Assembly (NCBI RefSeq): GCF_002086155.1
Contig: NZ_MVHE01000051.1
Coordinates: forward strand, 1 to 39,660
From: Mycobacterium angelicum
GTDB taxonomy: Bacteria > Actinomycetota > Actinomycetes > Mycobacteriales > Mycobacteriaceae
DNA length: 39,660 bases
Direction: 5' to 3'
Shown: piece after piece, positions 24,681-32,370 of the stretch
Layout of the letters: each line of letters opens with the position of its first letter
How positions within the stretch are numbered: position 1 is the stretch's first letter
The notes under the pieces: model-generated
The model's input: the letters and a program-made list of their open reading frames with translations, nothing else
Told to the model about the DNA's origin: nothing
Database searches by the model: none
Made by a program: the position numbers and the translations under genes

Positions 24681-24773
24681 TCATTTCTGGGTCGTTTCGG
24701 TTCTCCGCGAGCAAGATTCGCCCGGGATGGCTTCCCAAAGTTCTTCTGACACTTCGGCGACCGGTGAGGTCAT
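24681..24773 (-). pseudogene. 30-codon remnant of a P450 start, now a leader frame
   Basis: The minus-strand ATG at 24773 begins MTSPVAEVSEELWEAI, which aligns with the N-terminus MSPSVAQLSEELGEAF of the P450 at 17364-18635. After about 16 residues the similarity is lost and the frame stops at 24681, 7 nt before the ATG of the next P450. It looks like a second copy of that P450's promoter and first codons, broken and joined to another P450 gene. It may now be translated as an upstream leader peptide, because the TAGCGT box lies just 8 nt before its ATG. Confidence 0.65.
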
Positions 24774-24781
24774 GGGCGCCG

Positions 24782-24787
24782 ACGCTA
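24782..24787 (-). promoter_or_regulatory. Leaderless promoter -10 box (TAGCGT) of the P450-ALDH operon
   Basis: The minus strand reads GTGTTAGCGTCGG with TAGCGT 8 nt before the ATG at 24773. The flanks match the promoter at 18643-18648 (TGTTAGCGTCG, and CTTAAAA about 17 nt upstream), showing a common origin. Confidence 0.5.
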
Positions 24788-24808
24788 ACACGACAATGCC
24801 GCCGTTTT

Positions 24809-24854
24809 AAGGGTCTCGACGCAGCACCCAACACAATTGAGTCATTTGACTCAA
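24809..24854 (-). repeat. Shared element copy 2 with perfect 18-bp palindrome
   Basis: Positions 24837-24854 read TTGAGTCATTTGACTCAA, two exact 8-bp arms around TT. The whole 45-bp element matches copy 1 (18670) and copy 3 (28070). Its centre is 72.5 bp upstream of the leader ATG at 24773, the same spacing as copy 1, a usual place for an activator that contacts RNA polymerase from upstream. On the plus strand the element still reads KGLDAAPNTIESFD, but without the stop. Confidence 0.75.
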
Positions 24855-25348
24855 CACCGTCGGCCGGCCCGTTTTGGGACGCCGAACCCACGTGCCCTGT
24901 CCCCCGGCCGTCCCGCTAATCGCACGGCAAATCGTTGTATTTTCTACACGAGCGCTAGTCATCGCCTGTGAATCTGCTGTAAAAGTGATTTGACGCACGT
25001 TCGCCCCTAGCGCCATTGGTGAAGAGTGTGCTGCGCCGATGGCGGAGCGCGGTTGTGCGCCGCCTGGAGGCGATGGGAGCTGGCACCGAGTATCGGGAGG
25101 AGAGGGGCCGCTGCCGCTTTGATCGAAGGCTGGATCGACACGGGTGAAGGATCCGGAATCACCGATCTGAGCAGCGGGAAGATCGATATGTATCTGTGTG
25201 CGATCCGCGGCGAAGGCGCGGCCGCCACCCCAGGGGCGGCGCCACTGGAGGCGAGGCACCGGTTGAAATCGGAATCCTTTGTGGCAGTTGGCAATTGCGC
25301 TGCTGCACCCAGGCCTACGCAGCACTGGATCACGGAAGCAAGCTAGCC
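24855..25348 (+). other. Region upstream of the LuxR-family regulator
   Basis: About 494 bp without a convincing gene. It includes an AT-richer stretch around 24920-25000 (TTGTATTTTC, TTGACG at 24990), which likely holds the regulator's promoter, though no -10 box at good spacing can be named. Short frames on both strands here lack ribosome sites and family features. A GGAAG site at about 25334 serves the GTG at 25349. Confidence 0.4.
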
Positions 25349-28114
25349 GTGTCCACTTTTTCGAGGGAACCACAGCCCGGTGGCGAAAAGCTGATCGACC
25401 GGGTGGATGAGCTACTGGCGCTGGAGTCATTCCTCGACGACACCGGCTCCCCTGGTGGCCTGTTGCTCCGCGGCGACGCCGGGGTAGGTAAGTCGATGTT
25501 GGTCCAGGAGCTGTCGGACAGAGCGGCCGCGCGGGGCTGGCGGCTGTTGCGCTGCAGCGGCGTCGAAGCCGAGGCGTCCTTCGTGCTCGCCGGCCTGAGC
25601 CAGCTCGTCTATCCGCTGCGCGACTTCATCGGCGGCCTCGGGGCGGAGGATCAGCGCACATTGCAAACCGTGTTGGGCGCGTCATGCGACAGGGCGCCCT
25701 CGGTGAGTGGGTTGACGTTCGCTTTGCTGAGCCTGTTGACGGCAGCGGGTGACGCGGAGCCGCTACTGGTGGTCATCGATGACGCGCATTGGTTCGATGA
25801 TGTCAGCGCGCGGGTGATCGGCATGGCGGGCCGACGGCTGGATGTGGCAGCGGTTCGGTTGATCGGCGCATGCCGCAACGAGGTACCCAACCCGCTGGCC
25901 GACGGCGGATGGCCACAGCTGATGCTGGGTCCGTTCGGCGCCGAGCACTCCGCGAGTTTTCTGGACGAACTCGGAATCGACTTGGGTCCAACGGCACGTG
26001 ATGCGGTGCTGGAGCAGGCCGCCGGCAATCCGCTGGCGCTGGCCGAACTTTCCCGGTGTGCACTGGAGAACGCGTGGACCCCTGACACACCGTTGCCGCT
26101 GACCCAACGCCTGGTCGCCATCTTCGGCCACCGGCTCAAAAGCCTCGACGAGACCGCGCGGGCCGAGCTGCTGCGCGGTGCCCTTGACGGTGCCGCTACC
26201 GCCGGTGTGGCGGCGGCCCCGCTGCGAACCCGCTACGTAATGCGGGGCGTGGAGGCCGCTGTCGAGTACGGCATCCTGACGGTCGACAACCGCGGTGAAA
26301 TGGTGTTCAGGCATCCGCTGGTACGTGCCGCGGTAATCCAGGCCTCGATCGCTGAACACCGCCGGGCCGCGCACGCCCTGCTAGCCGACCTCTATCCCGA
26401 TGATGTCGTTCGCCGCGCCGCGCATCTCGCCGACGCCACCGTCGGTCCCGATCAGGCCGTCGCCGATACCCTCGCCAAGGCGGCCGAACTGACGATCCGG
26501 CGCGGCGGTGCGCGGCAGGCGATCGGATTGTTCAGGCGCGCCGCCGAAATGTGCGAGGAACTGCGGCGGCGCGAAGACCTGTTGGCCTACGCGGCATTTG
26601 TCGCGTTGCAAGCCGCGCAACTCGACGACGCCGAGCACCTGCTCGCTGAGGTGGATCTGGGTGCGCGCGCCTCCGGTGCGGCCGTGCTGACCTCGTCGTT
26701 CATCTCGCTGTATCGCTACGGCGACGTGGCCGCGACGCATCGGCGCCTTGCCGAACGGTTGCGATCATCCGATGACCTGGACGCCGAAACCCTTTCTCGC
26801 ATGGTCAATTTGCTGCTCGCGGCAAACATGTTCGGCGGCGATCCCGTTCAGTGGGGTATCACCGATGGCATCGTGGACTCACTCGTCGACAGGCTGGGCG
26901 AACTGACCCTGATCTACCGCGACGCCTGGGCCGACGCGGCCCGCCGCAGCCACAGCGTGCGACCACGACTGAACGCGCAATTGAATCGGCTGCCGGAACT
27001 GCAGCCGTGGGATCTGATGCGGCTGGCCCTGGCGGGCTACTACGTCGACGTGATCGATGATTTCCGTCCAGCACTGGACCGGGTCGTGGAACGCGAAATG
27101 TATGGTGGCGCAGCCACTATCGCACTCGCGACGCTCGCGCTGGTAATGGTCCACCAAACGGCCAGCGGTCAGTGGGCCGAGGCGCAGCGTTCGGGACAGC
27201 GCGGAATGGCGTTGTGCAGCCGGCATAAATACGAGTTGTTCGACTGCCAATTCAAAAGTTATCTGGGGTTGCTGGCGGCTTGCCAGGGCGATGTCGCGCG
27301 GGCCGGCGAGCTTGCCGCGGAGGTAAGGGTATGGGCCGAGCCGAGAAGGGTGGGCTTCCTGATGGGCAATGCCCAGCAGATCGGGGTCCTGTGCAGCCTA
27401 GGAGAAGGCAATTACGAGTCGGCCTACCTGCAGGCCACCACGATCACCGCACCCGGCGAATTCCCGCCTTATTCACTGCACGCCCCCCGCACCCTCTTCG
27501 ATCTGGTCGAAGCCGCCGTTCACACGGACCGGCTGGACGAGGCGCACCGGCATGTGCAGGCGGCCGAACGCCTTCAGTTTGCTGACGCCTCGCCGCGGCT
27601 GGCTATCGCGACTCGTGCAGCGGCGGCCATGTGCGCCTCGGACGAGCTGGCTCCCGCACTGTTCGAGGAGGTATTGCGCCACCCCGGAATCCGTTCGTTC
27701 CCGTTCGAGCACGCCCGCGTTCGGCTGGCCTACGGCATGCGCTTGCGCCGGTCGCGCCAGGTCACCGGCGCTCGCGTCGCGCTGGCTGCCGCGGCGGAGA
27801 TCTTCGCCGGTCTGGGCGCAGAACCGTGGGCCCAGCGGGCCCGGAATGAACTTCGCGCGGCAGGCGCCACCGTGCATCACTCGGCCGCGGGGGGCCCCGC
27901 TCCGCTCAGCGCACAGGAACGGCGCATCGCCGAATTGGCCGCCAAAGGCCTGACCAACAAAGAGATCGCCAGGCAGCTCAGTCTCTCCTCGCGCACCGTC
28001 GGTGCGCACCTTTACCGCCTGTTCCCGAAGTTGGGTGTCACCAGACGCGCCGGATTGCATGACGCTCTCAAGGCCTTCGATGCTGCACACGGCACGATTG
28101 AGTCATCTGACTGA
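25349..28114 (+). CDS. Large ATP-binding LuxR-family (LAL) transcriptional regulator
   Basis: A 921-residue regulator beginning at GTG 25349 (VSTFSREPQPGGEKLIDRVDEL) behind a GGAAG site; longer in-frame readings upstream are low-complexity and rejected. The N-terminal AAA/STAND ATPase has Walker A GDAGVGKS (42-49) and Walker B LLVVIDDAHW (139-148). The middle is a helical TPR-like region, and the last ~70 residues are a LuxR/GerE helix-turn-helix (LSAQERRIAELAAKGLTNKEIARQLSLSSRTV). LAL proteins usually activate transcription on sensing an inducer. The gene is followed after 84 nt by the terpene operon on the same strand. Its last 15 codons hold the third copy of the palindromic element, so it is the best candidate for the factor that binds it. 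Confidence 0.9.
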   Translation: MSTFSREPQPGGEKLIDRVDELLALESFLDDTGSPGGLLLRGDAGVGKSMLVQELSDRAAARGWRLLRCSGVEAEASFVLAGLSQLVYPLRDFIGGLGAEDQRTLQTVLGASCDRAPSVSGLTFALLSLLTAAGDAEPLLVVIDDAHWFDDVSARVIGMAGRRLDVAAVRLIGACRNEVPNPLADGGWPQLMLGPFGAEHSASFLDELGIDLGPTARDAVLEQAAGNPLALAELSRCALENAWTPDTPLPLTQRLVAIFGHRLKSLDETARAELLRGALDGAATAGVAAAPLRTRYVMRGVEAAVEYGILTVDNRGEMVFRHPLVRAAVIQASIAEHRRAAHALLADLYPDDVVRRAAHLADATVGPDQAVADTLAKAAELTIRRGGARQAIGLFRRAAEMCEELRRREDLLAYAAFVALQAAQLDDAEHLLAEVDLGARASGAAVLTSSFISLYRYGDVAATHRRLAERLRSSDDLDAETLSRMVNLLLAANMFGGDPVQWGITDGIVDSLVDRLGELTLIYRDAWADAARRSHSVRPRLNAQLNRLPELQPWDLMRLALAGYYVDVIDDFRPALDRVVEREMYGGAATIALATLALVMVHQTASGQWAEAQRSGQRGMALCSRHKYELFDCQFKSYLGLLAACQGDVARAGELAAEVRVWAEPRRVGFLMGNAQQIGVLCSLGEGNYESAYLQATTITAPGEFPPYSLHAPRTLFDLVEAAVHTDRLDEAHRHVQAAERLQFADASPRLAIATRAAAAMCASDELAPALFEEVLRHPGIRSFPFEHARVRLAYGMRLRRSRQVTGARVALAAAAEIFAGLGAEPWAQRARNELRAAGATVHHSAAGGPAPLSAQERRIAELAAKGLTNKEIARQLSLSSRTVGAHLYRLFPKLGVTRRAGLHDALKAFDAAHGTIESSD

Positions 28115-28115
28115 T
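28070..28115 (+). repeat. Shared element copy 3, inside the regulator's last codons
   Basis: This copy encodes KAFDAAHGTIESSD and the TGA stop of the LAL regulator and contains TTGAGTCATCTGACTGAT (28098-28115), related to the palindromes at 18698 and 24837. Its centre is about 92 bp ahead of the ATG of the polyprenyl diphosphate synthase, the first gene of the terpene operon. It may work as an operator for that operon, or it may be the coding sequence from which the other two copies came. Confidence 0.65.
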
Positions 28116-28198
28116 CCCGGCCAGTCCACCAAGCGCAACCATCTCTTGGCATGTCACCGCGATGAAGCGGGACCAGGGCAGGGGGTATCGGATGGCGC

Positions 28199-29245
28199 AT
28201 GTGGATGTCAGTTGAGACAACGCAGCTAACCGAGGCGTCTCAGGCTGGATCTGCCGTTCTGAGACGGGCTCGAATCGAATGCGATCCGTTGCTGCGGAAG
28301 GCAATTGGGTCGCTGCCCGAACCGTTGGCCACGATGGGCGGATATCACTTCGGCTGGTGGGATGCCAATAGGTGTGAGGTGCCAGGTGCGCCGGGAAAGT
28401 CGATTCGGGCGGCGCTGGTATTCGGCGTGGCACGCGCGTGCGGAAATGCCGCTGACGCTGTGCCCGCAGCGGCGGCGGTCGAGCTGATTCACAACTTCAC
28501 CTTGCTGCACGACGACGTCATGGACGGTGACTCCACTCGCAGAGGCAGAGCAACCGTGTGGCGCGTGTGGGGAGTCAACAACGCGATCCTCCTCGGCGAT
28601 GCGCTGCATGCCCTGGCAATGCGGATCCTGACCGAATCGCTCAGCGACACTGTGGCCGTCGACGCGATCGCGCGACTCGAGCAGACCTGCCTCGACCTGT
28701 GCGTGGGCCAGCAGAAAGACTGCGCGTTCGAGCGGAGCACGAACATAACGGTTCCGGACTACCTGCGCATGGCGGCTGGGAAGACCGCCGTGTTGATGGG
28801 ATGCGCCTGCGCATTGGGCGCGCTGAGCGCCGGCGCGGACGCGGACGCGGCAACGGTAGCCGCGATGGAGCGATTCGGTTACGAACTCGGCCTGGCGTTT
28901 CAGATCGTCGACGATTTGATCGGGATCTGGGGTGATCCCGCAGCGACGGGAAAGCCGGTCGGCAATGACTTGGCCCGGCGTAAGGCGACGCTGCCGATAG
29001 TCGTGGCGCTCAACTCCGACGGCCAGTCAGCAGCCGAACTGGCGAAGCTCTATCAGTCCGACCATGCGATGAGCACCCCCGAGATTCTTCATGCGGCCGA
29101 ACTTGTGGAGGCCGCCGGCGGCAAACAGGCCGCGCACCGCTACGCCGACGAGCGAATGAATGCCGCACTGACTGCGCTGCCCGAGTCGATGAGATCTGGT
29201 GAGCTCGTTGCGTTGGCGCAGCTGGTGACCGGTCGCGACAAGTAG
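28199..29245 (+). CDS. idsB: Polyprenyl diphosphate synthase (trans, IdsB-like)
   Basis: A 348-residue trans-isoprenyl diphosphate synthase that joins dimethylallyl and isopentenyl diphosphates into a longer chain. The first Asp-rich motif is LLHDDVMDGDSTRRG (D105, D106, D109). The second is VDDLIGIWGD (D238, D239), in the shortened form common in actinobacterial enzymes, followed by GNDLARRKATLP. Phe100 five residues before the first motif may limit chain length, so C15 or C20 product are both possible. It opens a nine-gene operon with terpene synthase and MEP genes and so should supply the terpene synthase. It resembles idsB (Rv3383c), which in M. tuberculosis also lies near lytB1 and dxs2. 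Confidence 0.9.
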   Translation: MWMSVETTQLTEASQAGSAVLRRARIECDPLLRKAIGSLPEPLATMGGYHFGWWDANRCEVPGAPGKSIRAALVFGVARACGNAADAVPAAAAVELIHNFTLLHDDVMDGDSTRRGRATVWRVWGVNNAILLGDALHALAMRILTESLSDTVAVDAIARLEQTCLDLCVGQQKDCAFERSTNITVPDYLRMAAGKTAVLMGCACALGALSAGADADAATVAAMERFGYELGLAFQIVDDLIGIWGDPAATGKPVGNDLARRKATLPIVVALNSDGQSAAELAKLYQSDHAMSTPEILHAAELVEAAGGKQAAHRYADERMNAALTALPESMRSGELVALAQLVTGRDK

Positions 29246-29256
29246 GGGGAAATGCA

Positions 29257-30651
29257 ATGACTGGGGCGTCCCCGATTCCCACTGCGCCGCGAGCGTTGCC
29301 GCTACTCGGCCACACCCTGCCGTTGCTGCGTAACCCGTTGTCGTTCTTGTCCTCCCTGCCCGCTCAGGGCGACGTGGTGCGGATTCGGCTCGGCCCCATC
29401 GCTGCCATGGTCCCGTGCACCGCCGAATACACCCACGAAGTCCTGTGCGATGACCGCACTTTCGACAAGGGTGGCATCTTCTTCGACAGGTTTCGCGAGC
29501 TGCTCGGCGACGGCATCGGCACCTGCCCGCGCAGCCGGCATCGGCGACAGCGCCGCCTACTGCAACCGGCCTTCCACTCGCAGCGGCTGCCCGGCTACGC
29601 CGAAACCATGGTCACCCAGGTAGATGCGGTCCTCGGCAGCTGGCGCGACGGCCAGATCATCGACGTGACCGCCGAAATGATGACGATCACCAGCCAAACC
29701 CTGCTCGCCACAATGTTTTCCGATAGCCTGCCGGCCACGGTACTACGCGACGCGCTCGACGACGTCGCCGCGATCTTTGAGGTGCTGTACTGGCGGATGC
29801 TGACGCCGCCGCCGTTGGATCGGCTGCCCACCCCCGGCAACCGCCGCTATCAACGCGCCCGCAGCCGGCTGCGTGACGCCGTCGGTTCGGCCATTACCGG
29901 CCGCCGTGCCCAAGGCGGTGATCGCGGCGACCTGCTGTCAGCGATGCTGACCGCGCGCGATGTCGACAACGGCAATGGCGCCCTGACCGACGCCGAACTC
30001 GTCGACCAGGTGGTGTCTTTTTTCGTTGCGGGCACCGAAACCACCGCGCTAACCATCGCGTGGGCGCTGCATTCGCTCTCCGAGCATCCGGCCATCGAAC
30101 GCCGCCTGCACTCCGAGGTCGATGCGGTGCTGGCCGGCCGGGCGGCTACCTACCGCGATCTGCCCGACCTGGGGTTGGTCAACCGCATCATCAGCGAGAC
30201 GCTGCGGCTTTATCCGCCGGGGTGGATCATCAGCCGCCTGGTCACCACCGATACCCACCTTGGCGACCATCGCATCCCGGCCGGCGCGACGGTCATGTTC
30301 AGCCCATACCTGATCCACCATCGACCTGATCTCTATCCCGATCCGGAACGCTTCGACCCCGATCGCTGGCTTCCCGAGCGCGCCAAGGCCATTCGCCGTG
30401 ACGCCTTCATCCCGTTCGGCGGCGGGGCACGCAGGTGCATGGGCGACCAGTTCGGCATCACCGAGGCGGTGCTCGCGCTGGCTACCATTGCCGCCAACTG
30501 GCGGATGGAGCGCGTTGGCGGCACGCGTGTCCGCCCGGTCGCCGAAGCGTCATTGCGTCCACACGGACTCCGCCTGCGTGCCACCGCTCGCACGGTAAGC
30601 CGAATTCCTTTACACCCCACCATGACTCAGGCGAGCCAGGAAATTGGCTGA
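29257..30651 (+). CDS. Cytochrome P450 of the terpene operon
   Basis: A 464-residue P450 with I-helix FVAGTETTALTIAW, ExxR in SETLRLYPPGW, the region ERFDPDRWLPER and heme loop FIPFGGGARRCMGDQF (Cys394). An AGGGGG site precedes the ATG. It lies 11 nt after the prenyl synthase gene and 13 nt before the terpene synthase start, so it most likely hydroxylates the terpene made by this operon. It shares its general form with the P450 at 23309-24673. Redox partners are not encoded in the window. Confidence 0.94.
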   Translation: MTGASPIPTAPRALPLLGHTLPLLRNPLSFLSSLPAQGDVVRIRLGPIAAMVPCTAEYTHEVLCDDRTFDKGGIFFDRFRELLGDGIGTCPRSRHRRQRRLLQPAFHSQRLPGYAETMVTQVDAVLGSWRDGQIIDVTAEMMTITSQTLLATMFSDSLPATVLRDALDDVAAIFEVLYWRMLTPPPLDRLPTPGNRRYQRARSRLRDAVGSAITGRRAQGGDRGDLLSAMLTARDVDNGNGALTDAELVDQVVSFFVAGTETTALTIAWALHSLSEHPAIERRLHSEVDAVLAGRAATYRDLPDLGLVNRIISETLRLYPPGWIISRLVTTDTHLGDHRIPAGATVMFSPYLIHHRPDLYPDPERFDPDRWLPERAKAIRRDAFIPFGGGARRCMGDQFGITEAVLALATIAANWRMERVGGTRVRPVAEASLRPHGLRLRATARTVSRIPLHPTMTQASQEIG

Positions 30652-30664
30652 CTCCGAGGCACTG

Positions 30665-31615
30665 ATGAACCTTGCCGTGGATTTCGCTCTGCCAGAAATC
30701 TATTGCCCGTTTCCGGCGGCCTTTGCGCACTCCCGGCACCCGGCCGCAACGGAAGTCGAGAAGGTCGTGGCGGCAGCCCTGCTCGGCAGCGCAAGCACTT
30801 TGGTGCAGCGAGCCGTCTCCGGCATACATCTGGTGGACTACGCCGGACGCCTGTACCCCGACGCGACGGCGGCCGGCTTGCAAGCCGCCACCTGGTATTT
30901 CGCCATCTTCTCCGTTCTGGACGAGTGGTCGGAGCCCAAAGCTGGCTGCGGGCAGCGCTATACGCCGGGCTCCGACAGCGAGGATCCCCGCGCCGGGCAG
31001 CTCGCTCAGCTTCTTCGGCCAGTGCAGCGGTTCCTCACCGACGCAGGCGATCGCGCCGTTGCCGAAAGCTTCCGGATTGCCTTCGACAGATCCCTGCAAG
31101 CGCGGATGTGGGAGCTCGATCATCTGCAAACCGGCAGTGTCCCGTCGGTGGCGGTGTATCCGGAGTTGCGCCGGCAAAGCTCCATGGCTGTTCCGTTGCT
31201 CGTGTTGCATCCGTTGCTGTTCGGGATGCCTGCGGCTGCACGGTCACTGGATCATCCCGCGGTCCGGCAACTTCGCACGATGCTGCTCAATTGTGTGCTG
31301 TGGAGCAATGACCTGCTGTCGCTGGAAAAAGAGCTACGGGAAGGCTCCCCCATGAATCTCGCCCTCGTCCTACAGAAGGACCTCGGGTGCGTTCTACAGC
31401 AAGCCGTTGACGAGGCCGGTGGGCTGATCAAGCGGGAAACCCTTGCCTACCTTGGCCTCAAGGAACAGCTCCCCCGGATCGGGATCGGTCCATCGGACGA
31501 ATTAGCCGCCGTGACAGCGCTTCTCGAGCGCGAGGAACGCTGGTACGCCGACTCCATCGAGTGGCATAAGTCGCCACGTTATGGAACTGACGGCACGATT
31601 GGAGAAGCGCTATGA
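30665..31615 (+). CDS. Class I terpene synthase
   Basis: A 316-residue bacterial class I terpene cyclase, from ATG 30665 (MNLAVDFALPEIYCPFP) with GAGG 6 nt upstream; an in-frame TTG at 30644 overlaps the P450 and is less likely. Metal-binding motifs are DEWSE (86-90), a variant of DDxxD, and the NSE triad NDLLSLEKE (Asn215, Ser219, Glu223). A diphosphate-sensor Arg is expected near 169-170 (RR), and the C-terminal Arg305-Tyr306 pair is present. The enzyme ionises a prenyl diphosphate and cyclises it; product and chain length cannot be read from sequence. Its stop overlaps the membrane protein start by 4 nt. Confidence 0.92.
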   Translation: MNLAVDFALPEIYCPFPAAFAHSRHPAATEVEKVVAAALLGSASTLVQRAVSGIHLVDYAGRLYPDATAAGLQAATWYFAIFSVLDEWSEPKAGCGQRYTPGSDSEDPRAGQLAQLLRPVQRFLTDAGDRAVAESFRIAFDRSLQARMWELDHLQTGSVPSVAVYPELRRQSSMAVPLLVLHPLLFGMPAAARSLDHPAVRQLRTMLLNCVLWSNDLLSLEKELREGSPMNLALVLQKDLGCVLQQAVDEAGGLIKRETLAYLGLKEQLPRIGIGPSDELAAVTALLEREERWYADSIEWHKSPRYGTDGTIGEAL

Positions 31616-32349
31616 CCATCGGCATCCGTGATGTCGCAACCGCCAGAGATATTCGAACCGCCGGATGGGCGGGCATTTTGGCGGTCGTCCCGGGAATCGT
31701 GGTGAACTTCCTGACCGGCACGCCGCTGGAGCCCTATCCAAGCTGGGCTTGGACCGACGAGCGGATCACCAGCTATTTCGCCGGCCAACAGTCCACAGTC
31801 GCCGCGCAGATATTCCTGACAAATGCCGGGTTCGTGCTGCTGCTGTGGGCAGTGGCCGGGGTAAGACGAGCGGTACTCACCGACACCCGGCCGTCGCTGT
31901 ACACCGACCTCATTCTGCCGTCCGCCGCCATGGCGACCGTTGCACTGCTAGCGGGCAACGGCCTCTACTGGACCGCCGGCCTGCGGGGTCTGTCACCGCA
32001 GTTCACCCGATTCGCCTGCGACTTGCTTATTCCGTTCGGCTACATCGGCTCCCTGGTCAGCGTGGCGATCACCCTGTTCTGCGCCGGCGTGGCGATGCGC
32101 CGCAGCGCGGTGTTCCCGCGGTGGCTGGCCAATGCCACACCTTGGACGGCCATCCCGCTGGCCGGTGCCCAATTCTTTCTGCTCGCCGACTCCGGGCCGG
32201 CCGCGCCCATCAGCCTGGTCAGTTTGATCCCGTACCTCTTGCTCTATCTCTGGCTGGCGATCACCGGCATTGCCATGTTGCGGGTCAACGTGGGCGTCCC
32301 CGTCGGCAGCAGCCCTTCGGCCAACCTAGCGCCGATAAGCAACAGCTAG
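31612..32349 (+). CDS. Multi-pass membrane protein of unknown function
   Basis: A 245-residue integral membrane protein with about six hydrophobic segments (near residues 18-36, 63-85, 97-122, 135-160, 180-195, 200-225). I recognise no family with certainty; the layout is similar to DUF4386-like proteins and, in size only, to the small membrane terpene cyclases of fungi and bacteria. Its ATG overlaps the terpene synthase stop (ATGA), and the cyclase-fold gene follows after 21 nt, so it belongs to the terpene pathway. It could be a membrane cyclase, a transporter or an anchor for the pathway; none is proven. Confidence 0.8.
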   Translation: MTIGIRDVATARDIRTAGWAGILAVVPGIVVNFLTGTPLEPYPSWAWTDERITSYFAGQQSTVAAQIFLTNAGFVLLLWAVAGVRRAVLTDTRPSLYTDLILPSAAMATVALLAGNGLYWTAGLRGLSPQFTRFACDLLIPFGYIGSLVSVAITLFCAGVAMRRSAVFPRWLANATPWTAIPLAGAQFFLLADSGPAAPISLVSLIPYLLLYLWLAITGIAMLRVNVGVPVGSSPSANLAPISNS

Positions 32350-32370
32350 CACCGACACTTTGGAGAACGA

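Noticed and set aside
25026..25346. 106-codon frame before the LAL regulator
   Set aside because: No ribosome site, no domain, and overlapping frames on both strands are equally open, as expected for GC-rich DNA.
25196..25348. N-terminal extension of the LAL regulator to an ATG at 25196
   Set aside because: The extra 51 residues are low-complexity and unlike the family; GTG 25349 has a ribosome site and a normal N-terminus.
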